Source: Spirochaetaceae bacterium
Lineage (GTDB): Bacteria > Spirochaetota > Spirochaetia > Treponematales > Treponemataceae
Reading direction: 5' to 3'
Assembly: GCA_017936665.1 (NCBI GenBank)
Contig: JAGBFB010000018.1
Location: 148,920 to 212,919, forward strand
Length of the DNA: 64,000 nt
Position 1 is the stretch's first letter, and each line of letters starts with the position of its first letter. A program made the position numbers and the translations under genes. The notes under the pieces were generated by a model. The model saw nothing but the letters and a program-made list of their open reading frames with translations, did not search any database and had not been told where the DNA came from. Below, in pieces: positions 8,064 to 15,902 of the stretch.

Positions 8064-9785
8064 ATGACACCCGAAACAGAACAACAATACAAAAATCAAA
8101 TTGCGACATTACAGTCAGAAATTGAAAAGCTAAAAAATCAGCAAACAAAAGCAATTCAGCGTGAAAAATACGGATTAAATTGGATAGATGTTCCAGAAGA
8201 ATTTGATGAAAAAAGTAAAAACTCAATCCCAGTTTTAATTGAAGATAAAAACAAGGCGATTAAAAACGCAGACGGAAAGCCGACTCATATTTTAATAGAA
8301 GGCGACAATTACCACGCATTAACTTGTTTGAATTATACCCACGCAGGAAAAATTGATGTTATCTATATTGATCCGCCTTATAACACAGGAAGCGACGGTT
8401 TTACATACAAAGACGCTAGATTTATGACAGAATTCCCAAACGGAAAAACCGTTCCAAAAGATGACCCACTTCGCCATAGTACATGGCTTAGTTTTATGGA
8501 AAAACGATTGCGTCTTGCAAAAAATCTTTTAAGCGACAAAGGCGTGATTTTTATCAGTATTGATGATAACGAACAAGCGAATTTGAAACTTTTGTGCGAC
8601 AAGATTTTTGGGGAAAAGAATTTTGTAGGAACAATAACTTGGGAATCAACTACACAGCCGATAAATGCTGGTACTGCAAAATTCCAACTTCAACAAAAAG
8701 TTGAATACATATTTTGTTATGCAAAAAATAAAAAAAAGAAACAGCAATTTATTTTGAATGAAATAGTAAAAGAAAATAAATATCCCCATGTAGGGAAATT
8801 TGGAAAATGTCGTTTTGAAATTATCGAAAAATCTGATGCAGGAAGTTACAAACGAGAAACAATGAAATTTCAAATTCTTGGACAGTATCCTCGTGATGGA
8901 AAACGTTGGCAAATTGGAGAAATAACAGCTAGAGATTTGGAAAGAAGAGGAAGATTAGAGATTGTAGATGGCATTGTAAAAAAGGCTATTTACCCAGAAG
9001 ACGAACTTGTTGAATCAAGCTTCGTACCTTTTTGGTCACATTATTCTTCTGATGAAGTTGGAACAGCTCAAAATGGCAAAGACGAACTTAACGAAATTAT
9101 AGGGTATGCAAGTGGGTTTGACACTGTAAAAACAGTACCATTGTTATCAGAACTTTTTTCACACTTTCCAAGTAAAATAATTATCCTCGATTTTTTTGCT
9201 GGTTCGGGGACAACACTTCACGCAACAATGAAGCTCAATGCAGAAGACGGTGGAAATCGGCAATGTATTTTAGTTCAGCAAAAAGAAAATGATGCAAATA
9301 TTTGTGAAACAATCACTTACGAACGAAATCGCAGAGTTATGCAAGGTTACACCAACGCAAAGGGCGAAGAAATTTCAGGTCTTGGAAACTCTTTAAAATA
9401 TTACAAAACAGATTTTATTGGGAAAAATAAACCTGAAAAAGCAACTGATGAAGACAGAATTTCGCTTGCACAAAAGGCCGGATATTTAATTTCTCTTGTA
9501 GAAAATACGCTAGAAGAAATTGAAACAAACGATTTTTATCAGATTTTCAGCGATGCAGAAGAAAATCAATTTACCGCAATCTACTTTAACGGCGACACAG
9601 AAAAATTTCCAGATTTTGTTCAATCAATTCAAGAAAAAAACAAAAAAACTATTGTTTACATTTTTACTTGGGGAAGCCCAGACATTTTTGAAAACGAATT
9701 TGATGATTTATCAAACATTACAATCAAATCAATTCCCCAACCAATATTGGAAATCTACAAATCACTTATGAAAAACGAGGAATAG
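8064..9785 (+). CDS. mod: Type III restriction-modification DNA methyltransferase (Mod)
   Basis: Mod carries target recognition and N6-adenine methylation for a type III restriction-modification complex. The 573-residue protein begins with a coiled coil (residues 1-35). It then has the catalytic motif DPPYNTGSDGF near residue 103, a variable target-recognition region (about 190-340), and the S-adenosylmethionine motif DFFAGSGTT near 378. This order, motif IV before motif I, is the beta class used by type III Mod enzymes. AAGGA lies 9 bp before the ATG. No simple-sequence repeat is seen in the 5' coding region, so there is no sign of the mod phase variation known in other genera. Res follows after 3 bp. 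Confidence 0.94.
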   Translation: MTPETEQQYKNQIATLQSEIEKLKNQQTKAIQREKYGLNWIDVPEEFDEKSKNSIPVLIEDKNKAIKNADGKPTHILIEGDNYHALTCLNYTHAGKIDVIYIDPPYNTGSDGFTYKDARFMTEFPNGKTVPKDDPLRHSTWLSFMEKRLRLAKNLLSDKGVIFISIDDNEQANLKLLCDKIFGEKNFVGTITWESTTQPINAGTAKFQLQQKVEYIFCYAKNKKKKQQFILNEIVKENKYPHVGKFGKCRFEIIEKSDAGSYKRETMKFQILGQYPRDGKRWQIGEITARDLERRGRLEIVDGIVKKAIYPEDELVESSFVPFWSHYSSDEVGTAQNGKDELNEIIGYASGFDTVKTVPLLSELFSHFPSKIIILDFFAGSGTTLHATMKLNAEDGGNRQCILVQQKENDANICETITYERNRRVMQGYTNAKGEEISGLGNSLKYYKTDFIGKNKPEKATDEDRISLAQKAGYLISLVENTLEEIETNDFYQIFSDAEENQFTAIYFNGDTEKFPDFVQSIQEKNKKTIVYIFTWGSPDIFENEFDDLSNITIKSIPQPILEIYKSLMKNEE

Positions 9786-9788
9786 AAG

Positions 9789-12545
9789 ATGAAGCCTTTG
9801 GAATTTCAACAAAAAGCAATAGAAGAACTCACAGCAAAATTTAAAACTTTATGGAATACAAATGAATCTAGCCAACTTATCTTAAAATCTCCTACAGGAA
9901 GTGGAAAAACTTTTATGACCACAAGTTTTATCAATCAACTTGATAATGAACCAGATTGGCAAAATGATGTGGCTTTTGTTTGGATTACTTTTTCTGAAGA
10001 ATTGGCTTTGCAAAGTCGTGATAAATACAGACAATATTTTTTTGGCAATTTAAATAATCAACTTTTGACCACAGAAGACATAAAACAAGGAGAACTTTTT
10101 TCAAACGATATTTTGTTCATCAACTGGCAAAAACTTGTTTCAAAAAAAGCAGAAAACAGAGTTTTACGTCGCCCAGAAGATGAAAGAAATTTCAAAGAAA
10201 ACGGCTATTATTTTGAAGATGTAATTGAAAACACACAAAAAGCCAATCGCAATCTTGTTTTGATAATTGATGAAAGCCACAAGAACGTAACAGATTCAGC
10301 AAATAGAGATGTTATTTCAAAAATAAATCCAAAAATCATTTTAAAAGTTTCTGCCACTCCCTTTAATGATGAAAAAGAAGAAGATGATTTTTATGCTCTA
10401 AAAGGTCGTGAAAAAGCTGACATTGTGGAAGTAAAGCGTGAAGATGTTGTTGCAGAAGGTTTAATCAAACAAAAAATTGTTTGTCAAACAGAAGAAGAAC
10501 TTTCTACTCACAAAGGACAAGACTTAGACGAATTAATGTTACAACTTGCTATTGAACGCAGAAATCAAGTTGCAGCAGAATGGCAAAAACTTGGAAAAAA
10601 TATAAATCCTCTTGTTTTGATTCAACTTCCAAATGATGATTCAGAACTTGAAAAACAAGGTGTTGCCACAAAAGAAACTGTTGTCCGCAATTATTTGAAA
10701 AATCAAGGAATCTCGGACAATAAAATTGCTTCTTGGTTTGACGCAAAAAAAGAAAACTTAGATTTTATTACCCAAGATGATTGTCCAGTTGATTTTTTAC
10801 TTTTTAAACTTGCCGCAGGAACTGGTTGGGATTGTCCTAGAGCTCATATTCTTGTGATGTATCGTGAAATTAAAAAATCAGTTTTTCATACTCAAACTTT
10901 AGGGCGAATCTTGCGTATGCCAGTTGTGGACACATCTTTGAATAATGAACTTTTGACAACTGGATATTTGTACACAAATCACAAACGAAATGAAGTTGGA
11001 ATTCCAGAACAGGACGGAAAAAACAGACTGAAAGTTTTTACAAACGAAGTTTCTACAACTGTAAAAAAAGAATTGCTTGTTATTCAAACACAAAATGAAT
11101 TAAAAGACAGTTTTGATACTGTATTTGAAACATCTGGAGAAACTGTATCGGAAGAAATTAAGACACAACTTATGGAAGAAATTCATCAGTCCGTTAAAAA
11201 ATTAATTTCAACTGTAGAATTTCAAACTGATGAAGGAAAGAAAGATTTAGAAAATCATAAAAATATTTCAGAAGAAATTACTCAAAAGACAGCTGAAACA
11301 AAACAAGAAATTGAGCAAATAATAAAAACACAGTTGCAAGGAAAAATTTCCAATTCTATTTTTGAACAAATTCAGAAAACAACAAACGAAATTGTAGAAA
11401 AAGTTGAATCTGTTTCAAAAAATGAAACAGAGACAGAGTTTATTCTTGATCCATGTTTAAAATCAGATTTTCTTTCTCGAGCAGATTATGGAGATATCGG
11501 AAAAGTCAGCGTGTTCCAAAAATATTTTATTGAATCAATGAATGAATATTTTGGAATTGATAATAACGCGATTATGCAGGACAGCTCCAAACTTCTTGAA
11601 GCCAAAGGAATTTCTCTTTCTAAAGAATTAACTCAAGAAGTTATGGCAAATGCAATTTATCACAGCGAAAATACAACAACAGATGATGAACTTGGTAAAA
11701 ATATTAAAATCGATATTTCTGCAAATGATGTTGATAAAAATTTCACTTGGAATTGTTATGAAATTCTTGGGGAACAGACAGAAGAAGATGCAAAAATTGC
11801 AAACAGAGCTCGTTCTTGGGGACCTTTTAAAGAAGCTTTGCGTCAATGGTTCAAAAAATATGCTTTTCCTTACAATACGCTAGACGAAGCATACAGAATC
11901 TTTTTGAATGATACATTTAAAATTCAAAGCGTTTTTAAACAAGCAATTACTTATAGCTTAAAAAAATATCGCCCAGTTCTTAATTCATTTATAAATGAAA
12001 GAATTGAAAAAGATGTAGTTTCTGTGCCTTTCTCTATAAAATCTCATTATCCGTTTACAGATGAATACGAAATTTACGAATGTAAAAAAAGTATTACACA
12101 GCCATTTTATTTACGAAAAGAATATAAAGGACGTGAAAATGAAACATCGTTCATAAAATATTTGGAAGAATCGCCCGAATTAGATTGGTGGTTTAAAAAT
12201 GGTGACAGCGGAAAAGAATTCTTTGGAATAAAATATTTTGACACAACAGAGCAAACGAACAGATTATTTTATCCTGATTGGATTATTAAACTTGATGACG
12301 GAAGAATTTGTATTTTAGACACAAAGGGTGGAAATACGGCAAGTTCTCAAGAAACAAAAGATAAAGCCGAAGAATTACAACGCCGAATTAATTTGCTAAA
12401 TCAGACAAGTAAAATAAAATACTGTGGCGGAATTGTAATCTTTGCAAATGGACAATGGTATATAAATGATTGCGAAGAATACAACTATTCTGGAAGTGAT
12501 TTAGCAAGTTTAGGTTGGAAAACTTTAGCGTGGAAGAGTTTGTAG
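9789..12545 (+). CDS. res: Type III restriction enzyme helicase/nuclease subunit (Res)
   Basis: Res is the ATP-dependent translocase and endonuclease that cuts unmodified DNA together with Mod. The 918-residue protein shows superfamily 2 motifs in order: Walker A SPTGSGKT (about 34-41), DESH (160-163), SATPF (about 188), GWDCPRAH (about 345) and Q-TLGRILRMP (motif VI, about 367-377). The C-terminus has a PD-(D/E)xK-type nuclease, YPDWIIKLDDGRICILDTKGG-like, near 827-848, with Asp and the DxK pair visible. The frame is intact. It starts 3 bp after mod, with GAGG inside the end of mod as ribosome site, so the pair is translationally coupled. The system appears functional. Confidence 0.94.
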   Translation: MKPLEFQQKAIEELTAKFKTLWNTNESSQLILKSPTGSGKTFMTTSFINQLDNEPDWQNDVAFVWITFSEELALQSRDKYRQYFFGNLNNQLLTTEDIKQGELFSNDILFINWQKLVSKKAENRVLRRPEDERNFKENGYYFEDVIENTQKANRNLVLIIDESHKNVTDSANRDVISKINPKIILKVSATPFNDEKEEDDFYALKGREKADIVEVKREDVVAEGLIKQKIVCQTEEELSTHKGQDLDELMLQLAIERRNQVAAEWQKLGKNINPLVLIQLPNDDSELEKQGVATKETVVRNYLKNQGISDNKIASWFDAKKENLDFITQDDCPVDFLLFKLAAGTGWDCPRAHILVMYREIKKSVFHTQTLGRILRMPVVDTSLNNELLTTGYLYTNHKRNEVGIPEQDGKNRLKVFTNEVSTTVKKELLVIQTQNELKDSFDTVFETSGETVSEEIKTQLMEEIHQSVKKLISTVEFQTDEGKKDLENHKNISEEITQKTAETKQEIEQIIKTQLQGKISNSIFEQIQKTTNEIVEKVESVSKNETETEFILDPCLKSDFLSRADYGDIGKVSVFQKYFIESMNEYFGIDNNAIMQDSSKLLEAKGISLSKELTQEVMANAIYHSENTTTDDELGKNIKIDISANDVDKNFTWNCYEILGEQTEEDAKIANRARSWGPFKEALRQWFKKYAFPYNTLDEAYRIFLNDTFKIQSVFKQAITYSLKKYRPVLNSFINERIEKDVVSVPFSIKSHYPFTDEYEIYECKKSITQPFYLRKEYKGRENETSFIKYLEESPELDWWFKNGDSGKEFFGIKYFDTTEQTNRLFYPDWIIKLDDGRICILDTKGGNTASSQETKDKAEELQRRINLLNQTSKIKYCGGIVIFANGQWYINDCEEYNYSGSDLASLGWKTLAWKSL

Positions 12546-12576
12546 TTTTGATTATTTAAGTTACAAATCATAACAA

Positions 12577-12628
12577 TTTTTGAATATAATCAATAAATAT
12601 TATAATATTTATTGATTATATTCAAAAA
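12577..12628. repeat. 52-bp perfect palindrome upstream of the ATPase gene
   Basis: Positions 12577-12602 are the exact reverse complement of 12603-12628, with no central loop. The central 16-mer AAATATTATAATATTT (12595-12610) recurs at 12627-12642, directly over the candidate -10 box of the next gene. It could be a terminator for res (AT-only, so weak), a cruciform, or an operator. The sharing of the 16-mer with the promoter favours an operator. Confidence 0.7.
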
Positions 12629-12638
12629 ATATTATAAT
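12612..12638 (+). promoter_or_regulatory. Candidate promoter of the AAA/DUF4143 gene
   Basis: TTGATT (12612-12617) and TATAAT (12633-12638) are 15 bp apart, slightly short for a sigma-70 promoter. The -10 box ends 8 bp before the ATG at 12647 and there is no Shine-Dalgarno, so the transcript would be leaderless or nearly so. An identical TATAAT lies in the palindrome centre (12601-12606). Confidence 0.45.
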
Positions 12639-12646
12639 ATTTTATT

Positions 12647-13792
12647 ATGAGTGAAATACAAAGAGATTTAAAAGCAGTTTTAGACTCAAAAATTGGTAAG
12701 GGAAAAGTCCTTTTATTAATTGGACCTCGTCAAGTTGGAAAAACAACACTTTTAAAAAATATGCTTGAATCTGTTTCTACAGAAAAAAAAGTGCAATTTT
12801 GGAATTGCGACGAAAGTGATGTAAGACAGTTTCTTTCAGAAGCTAATTCAGCAAAATTAAAATCCTTTGTAGGAAATTCTGATTTTATAGTTATTGATGA
12901 AGCTCAGCGTGTAAAAGATATTGGCCTTACAATAAAACTTCTTCATGATTCTTTTCCAAATGTTCAGCTTGCGGTAACAGGTTCGTCATCGTTAGACTTA
13001 TCAAATTCAATAAATGAACCATTGACTGGAAGAAAATTTGAATATAATCTTTTTCCATTTTCAACAAATGAACTTGTAAATCATACTTCAATGCTAGAAG
13101 AAATGAGACTGTTAAAAAATAGGCTTGTTTATGGATTTTATCCTGACGTTGTAAATAATCCCAGCGAAGAAAAGGAAATCCTAACAAACATTGTAAACAG
13201 TTATCTTTATAAAGACGTTTTTGAATTTCAAGATATTAGAAAATCTTCTGTAATAGAAAAATTGGTTCAAGCTTTGGCTTTGCAGGTTGGAATTGAAGTT
13301 TCGTTTAATGAACTTGGAAATCTTTTGGGAATTGATACTGTAACTGTTCAGCGTTATGTTGATTTACTTGAAAAGGCTTATGTAGTTTTTCATATTCGGT
13401 CCTATAGTCGTAATGTTCGTAATGAATTGAAGAAAAGTATAAAAATCTATTTTTATGATAACGGAGTTCGTAATTCTGTAATTTCTAATTTTTCACCTGT
13501 TGAGATAAGAAGTGATATAGGCGCTCTTTGGGAAAACTTTTTAATTAGTGAAAGAATAAAGAATAATGCATATCATAACAAAAATGCAAAATATTATTTT
13601 TGGAGAACAACTCAGAAACAAGAAATTGATTTTATAGAAGAAGTTGAACAAAATCTTTTTGCTTATGAGTTTAAATACAATCCAAAAAAAGCAAATTCAA
13701 AATGCCCACTTACTTTTTCAAATAATTATCCAAATGTTCCGTTTGATGTAATTACTTATGAAAATTACATGGATTTTGTACGAAAGAAATAA
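12647..13792 (+). CDS. AAA ATPase with C-terminal DUF4143
   Basis: This 381-residue protein has Walker A GPRQVGKTT (about 26-34), Walker B FIVIDEA (about 80-86) and a sensor-like VTGSSSLDL, followed by a DUF4143 domain (about 195-360) with FWRTTQKQEIDFIE. That last motif resembles a nuclease-like PD-(D/E)xK arrangement seen in the family (E-x-D). Such proteins are abundant in anaerobes, often in many copies, and their function is unresolved. It follows res by about 100 bp and has its own palindromic promoter region. It could be part of the defence island or an independent passenger. No ribosome site is visible. There is no frameshift. Confidence 0.88.
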   Translation: MSEIQRDLKAVLDSKIGKGKVLLLIGPRQVGKTTLLKNMLESVSTEKKVQFWNCDESDVRQFLSEANSAKLKSFVGNSDFIVIDEAQRVKDIGLTIKLLHDSFPNVQLAVTGSSSLDLSNSINEPLTGRKFEYNLFPFSTNELVNHTSMLEEMRLLKNRLVYGFYPDVVNNPSEEKEILTNIVNSYLYKDVFEFQDIRKSSVIEKLVQALALQVGIEVSFNELGNLLGIDTVTVQRYVDLLEKAYVVFHIRSYSRNVRNELKKSIKIYFYDNGVRNSVISNFSPVEIRSDIGALWENFLISERIKNNAYHNKNAKYYFWRTTQKQEIDFIEEVEQNLFAYEFKYNPKKANSKCPLTFSNNYPNVPFDVITYENYMDFVRKK

Positions 13793-13815
13793 AAAACTAT
13801 TATTTCCCTACCTTC

Positions 13816-14472
13816 TCACTTCCCCACTCTCGAATACCGATTCGGTAACCCTGCTTCTTCTCGTTGACGATGGCTTTCAAGTTGATATTCTACCATTTTT
13901 GAAAAAACATCTAGTAAAACTTCTGGTGCGTCTTCTGGGGTGATTTTTACAACTTCGTTGGTTTGCAATTCTTTTATCAAATAATAGCAAGATTCAATAG
14001 AAGACAAACATTCTTCGGCAGGTTGTTTTTTGAATTTAAATTGAGAACGATATCCTGCCCTAAAAGAAATTTTAGGAATTTCATGTAAGTTTGGAGAAAG
14101 ATTAAGCATTTTTTTGGCTAAAGGCCAAGTTGCGTCTAACACAATTACTAAAAGTTTTTTATTTGTTCCAAGTTCAATTTTTAACGCTGGATTACTAGCA
14201 GTCCAAGCATTTTCATCTGGATAAAGCAATACGGGATAGTATTGTTCATCTGAAAGCAATTCTAAAAGTCGCTTGTTTTCAGTAAAATCTATCCCAATAA
14301 TAATTTCTGAATCAATCAAAGCGATATTTGTAAGTCGCCCCGTACCTGTTTTTTGCTTAAAAGCTTCTTTGGGATGCATTAAAATCACAAATTTAATTCC
14401 ACAGTCAAAGGGATTTATATATTTACAATAACAAGATTTTTCTGGTCTAAAACATCTATAGCATTTACTCAT
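13816..14472 (-). CDS. DTW-domain tRNA-uridine aminocarboxypropyltransferase
   Basis: DTW-domain enzymes (TapT/TuaA type) transfer the 3-amino-3-carboxypropyl group of S-adenosylmethionine to uridine 47 or 20 of tRNA (acp3U). The 218-residue protein has the N-terminal metal-binding cysteines C4, C7, C14 and C16 (CYRCFRPEKSCYC) and the signature DATWPLAKKM (D-x-T-W) in its centre, where the name DTW comes from. It is the usual family length. The start ATG at 14472 follows a TATAAT (14479-14484 on the minus strand) by 6 bp with no Shine-Dalgarno, suggesting a leaderless mRNA. It is convergent with the ATPase gene and divergent from the HdeD-like gene. Confidence 0.9.
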   Translation of the reverse strand: MSKCYRCFRPEKSCYCKYINPFDCGIKFVILMHPKEAFKQKTGTGRLTNIALIDSEIIIGIDFTENKRLLELLSDEQYYPVLLYPDENAWTASNPALKIELGTNKKLLVIVLDATWPLAKKMLNLSPNLHEIPKISFRAGYRSQFKFKKQPAEECLSSIESCYYLIKELQTNEVVKITPEDAPEVLLDVFSKMVEYQLESHRQREEAGLPNRYSRVGK

Positions 14473-14565
14473 GGCAAAATTATAGCGTAAAAATAAAAAT
14501 TATGTTATATTTAAAGTATCTTAGAATCAATTTTAAACAAAATATTCTATATTTTTGGAGGAAAT

Positions 14566-15150
14566 ATGACCCCTGCAATGCGTAAAACATATATCGGAAT
14601 TGGAGTTTTAGCCATAATAATTGGATTGATGATGTTGATAGTTCCTCATCAATGTATAAAAGCAATCGTTATTATTCTTGGAGTTTTCTCTGTTGCAAAC
14701 GGAGTTTACAATTTATTTGCAATTCGTAGATTAATTGCTGATTCAGACTTTGCAATTACAATCACCATAAGAGGAATAATAAGCATCATAGTTGGACTAT
14801 TAGCAATTTTACTTCCCTTAATTTTTGCTGGCGTAATATGGACAATCATGGTTTACATTTTAGCTTTTTATTTGTTAATTTCTAGTGGAATGGAAATTTA
14901 CGGAGCAACCAAAATGAAGAAGGTTGGAATAAATACAAAACCATACATTGCCGAAATTATTGGTTCTATTATTATTGCATTAATCCTTTTAATAATACCA
15001 GCTGAAATTGGAACATTAATTGTTCGTTTACTAGGAATTGCAATTATGATTGTAGGAATTGGATTACTTTTTTTTGAAACAAGAAACAAAACTCTCATTG
15101 TTTATGCTGAAGAAGTTCCAAACGACCCTAACGAATCAAATAACTCATAA
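14566..15150 (+). CDS. HdeD-like (DUF308) membrane protein
   Basis: This 194-residue inner-membrane protein has six predicted helices arranged as three repeated pairs, the DUF308/HdeD pattern: IGVLAIIIGLMMLIVP, then a conserved Asn in VANGVYNLF, then the same theme again in IIVGLLAILLP. HdeD helps acid resistance in Escherichia coli, but the general role of the family is unknown. A strong GGAGG lies 6 bp before the ATG. The hydrophilic C-terminal tail is acidic. It is followed after 2 bp by a SpoU-type methylase on the same strand, so the two are likely cotranscribed. Confidence 0.85.
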   Translation: MTPAMRKTYIGIGVLAIIIGLMMLIVPHQCIKAIVIILGVFSVANGVYNLFAIRRLIADSDFAITITIRGIISIIVGLLAILLPLIFAGVIWTIMVYILAFYLLISSGMEIYGATKMKKVGINTKPYIAEIIGSIIIALILLIIPAEIGTLIVRLLGIAIMIVGIGLLFFETRNKTLIVYAEEVPNDPNESNNS

Positions 15151-15152
15151 AT

Positions 15153-15899
15153 ATGAAAAATAAACAAAAACATGAATTAGCGGTTTGTGGATTAGAAGCC
15201 GTAAAATCCCTTGAAAAAAACAATCCACAAAAAATTAAACGATTATATTTCTCTTCTGAAAAAGCACCTTTATTTGGTGGATTGTGTAAAAAACTTGCAT
15301 CACAAAAAATTCCATACAATCAAGTGGAAGAAAAAGAATTAGAAAAAATCTGTGGAAGCGTTCATCATCAAGGCATTGTTGCTATGATTGATTTTCCAAA
15401 AATTAATTCAGTTTCAAAAAATGAAATTTCTGAATGGAAAAAAAATTCTGAACACGCAATTTTACTTGATAGAATTGGTAATGCAAACAATTTTGGTGCA
15501 ATTATCCGAAGTGCTTCTTTTTTTGGTATAAAAAATATTATTATTCCACAAGATGAAAAACAAACTTCTGTTACAACAAGTTCATACAGAATTGCACAAG
15601 GTGGCATGGAATTTGTAAATATTTATACTTGTAAATCCTCTTCTGAATTTTTAAGAACCGAAAAAGAAAATTTTGTAATAATTGGAACAGATTTACAGGC
15701 AAAAAAATCAGTTAGTGAACTGCAATCCATCTGTAAAAACAAAAATGCCCTCATCGTTTTAGGAAACGAAGAAAAGGGCATTTCTGAATCTGTAAGAAAA
15801 CTTTGTGATGAACTTATTATAATTCCTGCAAAAACCTCTATGGATAGCCTAAATGTAGCACAAGCCTCTTCTATTATTTTTTACGAACTTACGAAATAG
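15153..15899 (+). CDS. SpoU/TrmH-family RNA 2'-O-methyltransferase
   Basis: This 248-residue enzyme methylates a ribose 2'-OH in rRNA or tRNA with S-adenosylmethionine. The three SPOUT knot motifs are clear: motif 1 RIGNANNFGAIIRSASFFG (about 107-125), motif 2 ALIVLGNEEKGIS (about 195-207), and motif 3 SMDSLNVAQASSIIFYE near the C-terminus. The N-terminal 80 residues form the substrate-binding domain seen in RlmB-like enzymes (L30e-like). It could be RlmB (23S Gm2251) or a TrmH relative, and sequence alone does not decide. It starts 2 bp after the DUF308 gene without a good ribosome site, so coupling is likely. Its stop is only 3 bp from the convergent ftsK stop. Confidence 0.9.
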   Translation: MKNKQKHELAVCGLEAVKSLEKNNPQKIKRLYFSSEKAPLFGGLCKKLASQKIPYNQVEEKELEKICGSVHHQGIVAMIDFPKINSVSKNEISEWKKNSEHAILLDRIGNANNFGAIIRSASFFGIKNIIIPQDEKQTSVTTSSYRIAQGGMEFVNIYTCKSSSEFLRTEKENFVIIGTDLQAKKSVSELQSICKNKNALIVLGNEEKGISESVRKLCDELIIIPAKTSMDSLNVAQASSIIFYELTK

Positions 15900-15902
15900 T
15901 TT

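Noticed and set aside
8064..8250. Simple-sequence phase variation of mod
   Set aside because: Type III mod genes often vary through tetra- or pentanucleotide repeats, but no such repeat is present in this gene.
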